From positions 58,102 to 74,303 of the forward strand of contig DKUO01000006.1 in NCBI GenBank assembly GCA_002490705.1: DNA of 16,202 bases, given 5' to 3'. The translations under genes and the position numbers were made by a program. The notes below the pieces were generated by a model. That model saw only the letters and a program-made list of their open reading frames with translations. It was not told the origin of the DNA and ran no database searches. Shown here in pieces: positions 8,253-13,150 of this stretch. This DNA is from Lachnospiraceae bacterium UBA7202. GTDB lineage: Bacteria; Bacillota; Clostridia; Lachnospirales; Lachnospiraceae. Within the stretch, counting starts at the first letter, position 1. Every line of letters begins with the position of its first letter.

Positions 8253-8700
8253 TAATCTTCACTGCCTCCGTCACATCCATCTCCTGCTCCCGCTTGTCTC
8301 TCCATTGTCCCGGCTTTCGGTTCTTAAGCCAGAAGATCTGTGCCGTGGTATCCGGCGGGTAGTACCGTTCCACTTCCGTCACAACAGGTTCAGACACTTC
8401 CCTGATCCGTTTACCGTTCTCATATTCAACGGTCTTACGGGTACCGACCGCCTGCTCTGTCTCACGAAATCCGAGGGCTTTCTTTCTCAGGGCGTTTTCC
8501 ACTTCGATGTCCGCAACTTCTTTCCCTGTTTTTAAGGCCTGAAAAATCGGAACACTTTTCTTTTTCCAGTTGTAAAGGCATCGGACAGTGATCCCCATAT
8601 TTCCAGCGATCTGTTCATCCGTGAGGCCATCCCGCGCCCATGCCTCCAACAGGAGGAGTCCGTCTGTCCCCTCCCATTCTGCGATCGTACTCTTTGCCAT
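8227..8700 (-). CDS. terS: phage terminase small subunit
   Basis: 157 residues. The N-terminal helix-turn-helix (EAWARDGLTDEQIAGNMGIT, then LYNWKKKS) is typical of small terminases that recognise pac or cos sites. The C-terminal part contains YYPPDTTAQIFWLKNRKPGQ, also seen in this family in Clostridia phages. The ATG at 8700 follows a G-rich ribosome site; a TTG two codons earlier is an alternative. It is the first gene after the GGTACAAC-type promoter and overlaps terL. Having its own terS lets an element choose its own DNA for packaging, a hallmark of many PICI satellites. Confidence 0.9.
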   Translation of the reverse strand: MAKSTIAEWEGTDGLLLLEAWARDGLTDEQIAGNMGITVRCLYNWKKKSVPIFQALKTGKEVADIEVENALRKKALGFRETEQAVGTRKTVEYENGKRIREVSEPVVTEVERYYPPDTTAQIFWLKNRKPGQWRDKREQEMDVTEAVKIIDSIGDSD

Positions 8701-8738
8701 CTGCAACCCCCCGCAAGTCCTTTTCTTTCTTTCATACC

Positions 8739-8778
8739 ATTATCCCCCATTTCGGCGTACCCGTTGTACCAATTTTAA
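8739..8778 (-). promoter_or_regulatory. shared GGTACAAC-type promoter of the packaging operon
   Basis: On the minus strand TTAAAATTGG (8769-8778) runs into TACAAC (8763-8768), then 18 bp, then GATAAT (8739-8744). The block lies in the non-coding gap between the 33-residue peptide gene and terS. Spacing and motif match those at 5611-5650 and 11860-11899 exactly. The non-consensus -35 suggests positive control. Confidence 0.68.
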
Positions 8779-8821
8779 GTAGCAAAACGGACGGCATTTA
8801 CCGCCGCCCGCCCCGCCACTT

Positions 8822-8923
8822 CTATTTCTTCTTTCTGGAATAGATCACTGCTGCCGCGATCAACGCCGCCATTCCCAGCACGACCGCGGCCAGAACGCCG
8901 TCAATAAAGCCGTGTATGTACAT
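8822..8923 (-). CDS. 33-residue single-pass membrane peptide
   Basis: The peptide starts MYIHGFIDGVLAAVVLG and continues with one hydrophobic helix ending in YSRKKK. Its ribosome site GGAGGTGA lies within the last codons of the upstream gene, and its ATG is one base after that gene's TAA, so it is translationally coupled. The shape (short outside, one helix, basic cytoplasmic tail) is common among small phage membrane peptides. Function unknown. It has no lysis-protein hallmarks beyond the single helix. Confidence 0.7.
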   Translation of the reverse strand: MYIHGFIDGVLAAVVLGMAALIAAAVIYSRKKK

Positions 8924-8924
8924 T

Positions 8925-9176
8925 TTAGTCACCTCCCTCATATACGGCAGAGATCAGACTCTCCGCCGGAATTTTCAACGTATTGCAGTATACCCGAAGT
9001 TCCCTGAGTGTGATCTTTTCCGGGTTCCGGACATGGCTGAAATAGGTAGACCTCTCAATCCCCGCTTTCTTTGTGAGAATATCTATTCCCACACCTTCCT
9101 CAATCCGGTTTGCCCTGATTTTTCTGGTAAAACTCTCGTTTTTATCCGTCCACGCTCCAAATGCCACCTTTGCCAT
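8925..9176 (-). CDS. small HTH DNA-binding protein
   Basis: 83 residues starting MAKVAFGAWTDKNESFTRKI. The middle (GIDILTKKAGIERSTYFSHV) fits a helix-turn-helix, followed by NPEKITLRELRVYCNTLKIP, a pattern of single-domain phage Cro/CI-like regulators. GGGGAGG lies upstream of the ATG. It is encoded just before terS in the same direction, so it could be a regulator of late genes such as the shared promoters, but that is only an inference from position. It has the same general plan as the small HTH protein at 14061-14345. Confidence 0.78.
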   Translation of the reverse strand: MAKVAFGAWTDKNESFTRKIRANRIEEGVGIDILTKKAGIERSTYFSHVRNPEKITLRELRVYCNTLKIPAESLISAVYEGGD

Positions 9177-9194
9177 CTTCTACGCCTCCCCTCT

Positions 9195-9359
9195 TTAAGA
9201 TGTACAGCAGAAAAAAATAATCATGTACGCCGCGATAAATGCCATGACCATAGCCGTCATGCCCGCTACAAAGTAGCAGAGAAATTTCAGACGCTCAAAA
9301 CTCATAGACTCACGGCGCGGTTTATTCCTTAGAATAATCTCATTTGCATCCATGTTCAT
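9195..9359 (-). CDS. 54-residue single-pass membrane protein
   Basis: Begins MNMDANEIILRNKPRRESMS, then a hydrophobic helix (CYFVAGMTAMVMAFIAAYMI) ending FFCCTS. The ATG overlaps the TGA of the upstream gene (ATGA), and the next gene's ribosome site begins right after its stop. A second ATG two codons in is possible. The N-terminus is charged and cytoplasmic, with the C-terminus in or across the membrane. Function unknown. Confidence 0.65.
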   Translation of the reverse strand: MNMDANEIILRNKPRRESMSFERLKFLCYFVAGMTAMVMAFIAAYMIIFFCCTS

Positions 9360-9523
9360 CCAAACACCCTCTCTTTCCTCTTTGTTTTGGCAACGTAAAT
9401 CACACTTTCCATAAACTGCCGTTCTTCCTGAGGCATCTTCATTTTTTGAACATAATCACAACACATTTTGAAATGTTCATCCATCATCAAAACCAAAACG
9501 GCAACCATACACGCTACTTCCAT
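9356..9523 (-). CDS. 55-residue small protein of unknown function
   Basis: Starts MEVACMVAVLVLMMDEHFKM and ends in a basic stretch (KTKRKERVFG). I chose ATG 9523 because AAGGAGGTG lies 13 bases upstream and the ATG follows the upstream TGA by one base. An in-frame ATG 21 codons earlier lies inside the upstream gene. Helical, with several Met and Cys; no domain recognised. It overlaps the next gene by ATGA. Confidence 0.6.
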   Translation of the reverse strand: MEVACMVAVLVLMMDEHFKMCCDYVQKMKMPQEERQFMESVIYVAKTKRKERVFG

Positions 9524-9524
9524 A

Positions 9525-9701
9525 TCAGTTATTTCGCACCTCCTTCGCCGCCCGGCACTCCAGAAAGCCTCTCCGAACAAATCCATAAATCATCTTAATT
9601 ATTTCCTGCTCAAATTCGCTTTCCGTTCCAATGCCGTCTATAAGCTCCTTTGTCCCTGATTTCAGCCGCTACGCATATTCTTTTCTCTGATTTTCATTCA
9701 T
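9525..9701 (-). pseudogene. small gene interrupted by an in-frame amber codon
   Basis: ATG 9701 (GGAG eight bases upstream, overlapping the previous TGA) reads MNENQRKEYA, then TAG at 9669-9671. The same frame then stays open as RLKSGTKELIDGIGTESEFE and onward for 47 more codons to a TGA one base before the next ATG. Both ends fit the coupled operon, so the full frame (58 codons) is probably the ancestral gene, most simply with CAG changed to TAG. Suppression or recoding is an alternative. The product would be a helical, charged small protein of unknown function. Confidence 0.55.
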
Positions 9702-9847
9702 TCCACTATCTCCGCCTTTCCTTCATTTGTCATATGAAACGCACTAAGATAAATCTGCCAGAGAATCCATATATCTTTTGTCTCGGAAAGAATATCATTT
9801 ATTAATTTGATGTATTCCTCACGGTCAACCTCGTAATATTTTCTCAT
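9698..9847 (-). CDS. 49-residue protein of unknown function
   Basis: Reads MRKYYEVDREEYIKLINDIL and onward through DIWILWQIYLSAFHMTNEGK. Both ends overlap neighbours by ATGA, and GGGGAAG lies upstream. Compact, helical and acidic; no family recognised. The regular overlaps support it as a real gene despite its size. Confidence 0.62.
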   Translation of the reverse strand: MRKYYEVDREEYIKLINDILSETKDIWILWQIYLSAFHMTNEGKAEIVE

Positions 9848-9966
9848 GCCGCTTCCCCTTTCTTTTCGATGTGCAGTTTTATCAGTGTCCGTATCTGGTT
9901 GAGAAATTTCTCGTCATTGATCTCGGACAGCATAAGAAAAATCTTTTCTTTTAACAACTCACTCAT
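9844..9966 (-). CDS. 40-residue helical protein of unknown function
   Basis: Reads MSELLKEKIFLMLSEINDEK and continues as an amphipathic helix ending HIEKKGEAA. GGAGG is nine bases upstream of the ATG. ATGA overlaps occur on both sides (with 9963-10175 and 9698-9847). Function unknown. Confidence 0.62.
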   Translation of the reverse strand: MSELLKEKIFLMLSEINDEKFLNQIRTLIKLHIEKKGEAA

Positions 9967-10175
9967 ACCACTGCGCCTCCTTCCTTCTTCATCTCTGCCA
10001 CCGCTGCCCGGTAGCCCTTGGCGTACCCATAGTCAAAAAGTGTACAGAGCGTCCTAAATGGGTCCACTGCCATAGCCTTTTTACACGCATCCAGTTCATT
10101 TGTATACAGCTGATCTTCCTCTTTTACCTTGGTTGTCTTGAGAAAATCCTCGACATACCGCTTTATCTTGTCCAT
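9963..10175 (-). CDS. 70-residue protein, first gene of the small-gene cascade
   Basis: Reads MDKIKRYVEDFLKTTKVKEE and later TLCTLFDYGYAKGYRAAVAEMK. AAAGGAG stands six bases upstream of the ATG. It resembles short conserved phage proteins from Clostridia that I cannot name. It ends in an ATGA overlap with the next gene. Its 5' leader is crossed by a strong promoter reading the other way (10189-10217 on the plus strand), so its expression may be affected by that transcript or by polymerase collision. Confidence 0.72.
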   Translation of the reverse strand: MDKIKRYVEDFLKTTKVKEEDQLYTNELDACKKAMAVDPFRTLCTLFDYGYAKGYRAAVAEMKKEGGAVV

Positions 10176-10188
10176 AAAACTCCTTTCT

Positions 10189-10217
10189 TTGACAGAGAGC
10201 CGCAGGAATGTTATAAT
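10189..10217 (+). promoter_or_regulatory. perfect consensus promoter on the plus strand
   Basis: TTGACA (10189-10194), 17 bp, TATAAT (10212-10217): both hexamers are exact sigma-70 consensus with ideal spacing. No open reading frame follows before the hairpin at 10258-10287, and all nearby genes lie on the other strand, so it probably drives a small RNA. Confidence 0.8.
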
Positions 10218-10223
10218 TCCTAC

Positions 10224-10298
10224 ATACCCTCACTTTGCTTGGTTGACGGGTTACCTGCCCCTATCAGAGTTACCGCTCTGGTAAGGGCCTTTATTTTG
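10224..10298 (+). ncRNA. candidate small RNA, about 75 nt
   Basis: The start is estimated seven bases after TATAAT and the end is at the T-rich tail of the hairpin. The RNA has an unstructured pyrimidine-rich 5' part (CCTACATACCCTCACTTTGC) and a strong 3' hairpin. It lies opposite the gap between the helicase loader gene and the small-gene cascade, so it is antisense to the mRNA joining them. A role in restraining the minus-strand operon or in trans base-pairing is inferred. No known RNA family was recognised. Confidence 0.6.
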
Positions 10299-10300
10299 TT
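10258..10300 (+). terminator. intrinsic terminator of the candidate small RNA
   Basis: The arms CCCTATCAGAG (10259-10269) and CTCTGGTAAGGG (10276-10287) pair over 11 bp with one G-U pair and one bulged A. The loop is TTACCG and the tail CCTTTATTTTG. The minus strand lacks a T-run after the stem, so it works in the plus direction. The tail overlaps the stop codon of the helicase loader gene. Confidence 0.7.
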
Positions 10301-11091
10301 TCAAACACCTCCCTTATAAACTTACTATTTTCCCGATCTGTCTCCATAGCGCGGATAGACACTTCGGGGATATGTAACGGCAAACACATAAAATTGATTC
10401 TATCCTTGATCCGATCATCAACCTTTAACTGTTCAAGCGGATAGTTACTGGTGAAAATAGTAATTAGCTTATTGGCGTATCTGTAGTTGATTAACTGATA
10501 GAGCGTAGTGTTCACCCACTCCTTGCTGACCTCGACACCGATATCATCCAGAATCAAGACCGTGGCTCTCATGATGCCGTCCTTTTCTTCCTTATCCGCA
10601 GCACTGCTATATCCCTTTTTTGTCAGATCAAGATACTCAAGCACGCTTGTAAACTTCACATTTACGTCATACCGCGCCATCACTTCATTTGCCAAACAAT
10701 ACGACAGATAAGTTTTGCCGGTTCCTTTCGTACTCGAATGGAGATATAGACCTTTCCCCGCCCGACGAAACTTCTGGAAATTTAGGACAAAAGCATTCGC
10801 CATCTTACGACCATTCTCTGAATCTGGATCATCTCCGTATAGAGCCCATTCAAAATCCTGCGCTCTCTTATCCAGGCTCTCAAACGGAATCATAGACCGC
10901 GCACTTCTGAACTTCCCGTTTTGTGCTTTGGGATCATCTGAAAAGACCGCTTCTCCGTACTCTTGGATATCGTACTCATCCAAAAGGTAAGTCATCTCGT
11001 CGATCGAAATTGTCTCCTGCTTCATCAAGCGCCCGCGAAATTCGTTTCCACCCCTCGTCCGTATTGTACGCATTGTTTCCAACTGCCTCAC
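10291..11091 (-). CDS. DnaC/DnaI-like helicase loader ATPase
   Basis: About 266 residues. AAA+ motifs are intact: Walker A GTGKT (123-127), Walker B LILDDIG (179-185), and sensor TSN (214-216). Proteins of this family load the replicative helicase onto the origin with the aid of a DnaD-like initiator, encoded just upstream. The start is uncertain: GTG 11091, TTG 11082 (nine bases after GGAGGTGA) or ATG 11025 all lie inside the end of the upstream gene, giving an overlap of 50 to 116 bp. The N-terminal segment MTYLLDEYDIQEYGEAVF is the helical adaptor usual before the ATPase core. It indicates that the element drives its own replication using host helicase. Confidence 0.9.
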   Translation of the reverse strand: MRQLETMRTIRTRGGNEFRGRLMKQETISIDEMTYLLDEYDIQEYGEAVFSDDPKAQNGKFRSARSMIPFESLDKRAQDFEWALYGDDPDSENGRKMANAFVLNFQKFRRAGKGLYLHSSTKGTGKTYLSYCLANEVMARYDVNVKFTSVLEYLDLTKKGYSSAADKEEKDGIMRATVLILDDIGVEVSKEWVNTTLYQLINYRYANKLITIFTSNYPLEQLKVDDRIKDRINFMCLPLHIPEVSIRAMETDRENSKFIREVFETK

Positions 11092-11788
11092 TCACCTCCT
11101 TTCCCCCTTTACTGCCCCCGGAATCCTGCGTTCTGGCAAGCCAGTTGTTGATAAATCTCTCAATACCCCTTCTGGTCTTGCGCTTTGTAGGGTTTGAGTC
11201 CAGCCACGCGATCATACGCCTAAGTTCCTGCTCCACATCCACCGCCGGATAGGTTTCTCGCCAGAGGGCAATCTTTTCCTGCGGAACATCATAAAACGAT
11301 TTGTCCACCAGCGGGAGCAATATGCCGCTTGGGGTCGGAGCGGAATTTTCTGGCTCCGGGCATATATTATTATCTTTTATTACTTTATTTCCTTTATTAC
11401 TTATATCTATTAGTGTCGTTAGACTGTCGTTGTAATGTCGCTTCTTTGTCTCCTGCGTGTCGCTATGCATGTCGAATGACTGATACAAAGCATAATTTTT
11501 GATAGTAAACACGCTAAATTTGTTTGTCGTTTTGACTGTCACTTCGCCTGTCGTTTTTAAGTGCGAAATTGCGGTTCTTATTTCACGTTTTGTCAATCTT
11601 GTTTCTTCCGACAGCTTGTCGAGTGACGATACAAAAGAACCACGCGGCACCGTTGTGCCCCTAAAATGGCCCTCCTTCCAATTCGCGATTAAGAGCATGT
11701 GGATAAAAAGCCGACAAGTATTGATATCTCCGTACCACTCCCACTCAATAATCTTTCGATGCAGAAGGATCTGGCCCGTCGTATTCAT
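10976..11788 (-). CDS. DnaD-like phage replication initiator
   Basis: 270 residues. The N-terminal winged-helix region (GQILLHRKIIEWEWYGDINT, then TRLTKREIRTAISHLKTTGE) is that of phage replisome organisers. A short low-complexity linker near residues 140-150 joins it to a conserved C-terminus (YPAVDVEQELRRMIAWLDSN, then RGIERFINNWLART) typical of Firmicutes phage initiators. AGGAGGTG is eleven bases before ATG 11788; an upstream in-frame ATG at 11845 has no ribosome site. It overlaps the helicase loader gene. The origin may lie within or near this gene, as in many phages, but I did not find clear iterons. Confidence 0.88.
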   Translation of the reverse strand: MNTTGQILLHRKIIEWEWYGDINTCRLFIHMLLIANWKEGHFRGTTVPRGSFVSSLDKLSEETRLTKREIRTAISHLKTTGEVTVKTTNKFSVFTIKNYALYQSFDMHSDTQETKKRHYNDSLTTLIDISNKGNKVIKDNNICPEPENSAPTPSGILLPLVDKSFYDVPQEKIALWRETYPAVDVEQELRRMIAWLDSNPTKRKTRRGIERFINNWLARTQDSGGSKGGKEVSEAVGNNAYNTDEGWKRISRALDEAGDNFDRRDDLPFG

Positions 11789-11836
11789 TGATTTTGTTTC
11801 ACCTCCTACCTCCTTTTGAATGAAATAAAATGTAAA

Positions 11837-11864
11837 ATTGTACATTGTTAATCCTAAAATTAAA
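11837..11864 (-). promoter_or_regulatory. possible promoter of the replication operon
   Basis: On the minus strand TTTAAT (11859-11864), 16 bp, TACAAT (11837-11842). It overlaps the left part of the oppositely facing shared-type promoter, so the two divergent promoters may compete or be co-regulated by a protein bound at TTAAACTTGG. Confidence 0.4.
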
Positions 11865-11899
11865 CTTGGTACAACTTTTTGGTTACTTCATGCTATGAT
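11860..11899 (+). promoter_or_regulatory. shared GGTACAAC-type promoter before a small regulator-like gene
   Basis: TTAAACTTGG (11860-11869) leads into TACAAC (11870-11875), 18 bp, TATGAT (11894-11899). The motif and spacing match the terS and tail-like operon promoters. TTAAACTTGG is repeated in inverted form as CCAAGTTTAA at 11921-11930, flanking the promoter, which could form an operator pair. Confidence 0.62.
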
Positions 11900-11948
11900 C
11901 TCCTTACAGGCTTTGCAGAGCCAAGTTTAACAGAAAGGAGCGCATACC

Positions 11949-12134
11949 ATGACTGAGATTGCTGAAAAAGCACTAAAGCGTCTTTATGATGAATATGTAC
12001 GCACAGGAGTTAATGATTGGCAAGCCATTGATACTCCTGTTGGAAAACAGCTTGCAGCCATAGGTCTTGTCAAGGAAAATGTATTAGGCGAGTTCAAATT
12101 GACAGACCAAGGAATTGCACATGCAGTTTCCTAA
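11949..12134 (+). CDS. 61-residue winged-helix-like protein
   Basis: Reads MTEIAEKALKRLYDEYVRTG, then AIGLVKENVLGEFKLTDQGI near the end, a helix plus beta-wing arrangement of the kind seen in small winged-helix DNA-binding proteins. AGAAAGGAG precedes the ATG. It has its own promoter of the shared type and its own terminator, so it is a single-gene unit facing away from the replication operon. If the shared promoters respond to one activator, this gene is induced together with packaging. A regulatory role is inferred from fold impression and context only. Confidence 0.75.
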   Translation: MTEIAEKALKRLYDEYVRTGVNDWQAIDTPVGKQLAAIGLVKENVLGEFKLTDQGIAHAVS

Positions 12135-12140
12135 TCAGTT

Positions 12141-12171
12141 GCGGCATCTGAATTTTTCGTGTGCCGCTTTT
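12141..12171 (+). terminator. intrinsic terminator after the 61-residue gene
   Basis: GCGGCA (12141-12146) pairs with TGCCGC (12162-12167), followed by TTTT. The loop is 15 bases. It is seven bases after the TAA and works only in the plus direction. Confidence 0.65.
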
Positions 12172-12191
12172 CAAGCCTTGCAGCATACTTA

Positions 12192-12395
12192 TCAAGTGAA
12201 AAAATATTCTTCATATTCACCCTTCTCAATACCTAATAGTTCCGACCATTTCTCAATATCAGATTGCGAAAATTCCGTCTTACAGGTCAATTTCTTCGAC
12301 ATTGAGTTTTTGGATATACCGAGCTTCTTAGCAAAACTCGCCTGTGTTCCGTAGCGCTCGGTTATTCTACCCTTAAGCTTGCTGTATGAATACAC
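12192..12395 (-). CDS. Cro-like HTH protein (DUF739-like)
   Basis: 67 residues starting with GTG: MYSYSKLKGRITERYGTQAS, then KKLGISKNSMSKKLTCKTEF. This is the standard short Cro-like pattern of Firmicutes prophages, ending with YEEYF. AAAGGGGTG stands a few bases upstream of GTG 12395. It is divergent from the Cys-rich gene at 12491. These proteins bind operators as small repressors. Its place away from the main CI/Cro pair makes it a second regulator of unknown target. Confidence 0.82.
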   Translation of the reverse strand: MYSYSKLKGRITERYGTQASFAKKLGISKNSMSKKLTCKTEFSQSDIEKWSELLGIEKGEYEEYFFT

Positions 12396-12434
12396 CGTTT
12401 TATCACCCCTTTCTAATGTATCAATTCTTACTCC

Positions 12435-12462
12435 TTACAATTCGCTAAATATGTGTTATACT
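12435..12462 (+). promoter_or_regulatory. promoter of the small Cys-rich gene
   Basis: TTACAA (12435-12440), 16 bp, TATACT (12457-12462). The start of transcription would be near 12469, about 22 bases before the ATG at 12491. It lies in the divergent region with the Cro-like gene at 12192-12395. Confidence 0.55.
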
Positions 12463-12490
12463 CAAATTACCCACCAGAGAAAGGAACAAC

Positions 12491-12703
12491 ATGGAATATG
12501 AATATCACACATTTACTTGCCGTAAATACAGAATAAATACCACCATAGAAAACGGATATGATACTGTAGACGGCAAGAAAGTTTATAAAACCGCTAAATG
12601 TTCACTTATGAATAGGGACGGAAAACATAAATGCCATGGTATGGAATCTCCCGACTTTCCCTGCCCATATGTAAGCCTTGCTACTAATTCACAATCAAAT
12701 TAA
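12491..12703 (+). CDS. 70-residue Cys-containing protein of unknown function
   Basis: Reads MEYEYHTFTCRKYRINTTIE, then AKCSLMNRDGKHKCHGMESP and DFPCPYV. Four cysteines and nearby histidines could bind a metal, but the spacing is not a standard zinc finger that I recognise. AGAAAGGA lies upstream of the ATG. It stands alone between two oppositely oriented HTH genes and is AT-rich. Function unknown; the tight promoter and ribosome site argue that it is expressed. Confidence 0.68.
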   Translation: MEYEYHTFTCRKYRINTTIENGYDTVDGKKVYKTAKCSLMNRDGKHKCHGMESPDFPCPYVSLATNSQSN

Positions 12704-12778
12704 CTTTATTCGACTGGTGGGTGACATTTCCAAAATCTTATCATCCTCTTGTTTCCTTATACCTCCATCTTTTTATTT

Positions 12779-12988
12779 TCAGTCTTCAATAATAACAATG
12801 TCTTTAGCTTCAAATCCCAATACTTTGCAAAATGCCGGAACTACCTTGACTTTTCCGACTCTTTTTCCATTCAGTGCATTAGAAACAGCCTGTTGGCTTA
12901 TACCGCCCTGTTTGGCTATCTCCGTAGCAGTAATGCCGCACTCTGCCATTTTGAGATAAATTTTCTTTGTGTCGAGTTTTAATTTCAT
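12779..12988 (-). CDS. Cro-like regulator of the lysogeny switch
   Basis: 69 residues: MKLKLDTKKIYLKMAECGIT, then ATEIAKQGGISQQAVSNALN, a clear helix-turn-helix. The ATG at 12988 has GGAGA about eleven bases upstream; the longer in-frame start at 13018 has none. It is divergent from the CI-like gene and preceded by a strong promoter that is overlapped by operator repeats. It probably opposes the repressor and turns on the minus-strand lytic-type genes. Confidence 0.85.
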   Translation of the reverse strand: MKLKLDTKKIYLKMAECGITATEIAKQGGISQQAVSNALNGKRVGKVKVVPAFCKVLGFEAKDIVIIED

Positions 12989-13028
12989 TTTTCTCTCTTC
13001 TCCTTTCCGAAATTTCAATTTGACATTT

Positions 13029-13103
13029 TAAAGCCTTTGCTTTATAATCTCATTATATCAATCTTTTGCTTTAAGTCAATAGTTTTTTTAATCATTTGCT
13101 TTA
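13029..13103. promoter_or_regulatory. operator region: three TTTGCTTTA repeats
   Basis: TTTGCTTTA occurs at 13036-13044, 13065-13073 and 13095-13103, in the same orientation and 29-30 bp apart (about three helical turns). The first is part of a 16-bp palindrome, TAAAGC CTTT GCTTTA (13029-13044). The first lies downstream of the Cro-like start site, the second inside that promoter's spacer, and the third at the -35 of the CI-like gene, as expected for a CI/Cro switch. Confidence 0.7.
13052..13079 (-). promoter_or_regulatory. promoter of the Cro-like gene
   Basis: On the minus strand TTGACT (13074-13079), 16 bp, TATAAT (13052-13057). The middle operator repeat occupies the spacer, so repressor binding would block it directly. 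Confidence 0.75.
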
Positions 13104-13128
13104 TTTTTTACCAATTATTTGATATACT
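13100..13128 (+). promoter_or_regulatory. likely promoter of the CI-like repressor
   Basis: TATACT at 13123-13128 with a weak TTTATT at 13100-13105 (17-bp spacer). The third operator repeat overlaps the -35, which suggests autoregulation. The start site would be about 15 bases before the ribosome site. Confidence 0.5.
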
Positions 13129-13150
13129 TATTTTAATAGGTGGTGAAAAA

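Noticed and set aside
13037..13150. N-terminal extension of the CI-like frame
   Set aside because: It would translate the operator region into a hydrophobic segment; a good ribosome site precedes ATG 13151.
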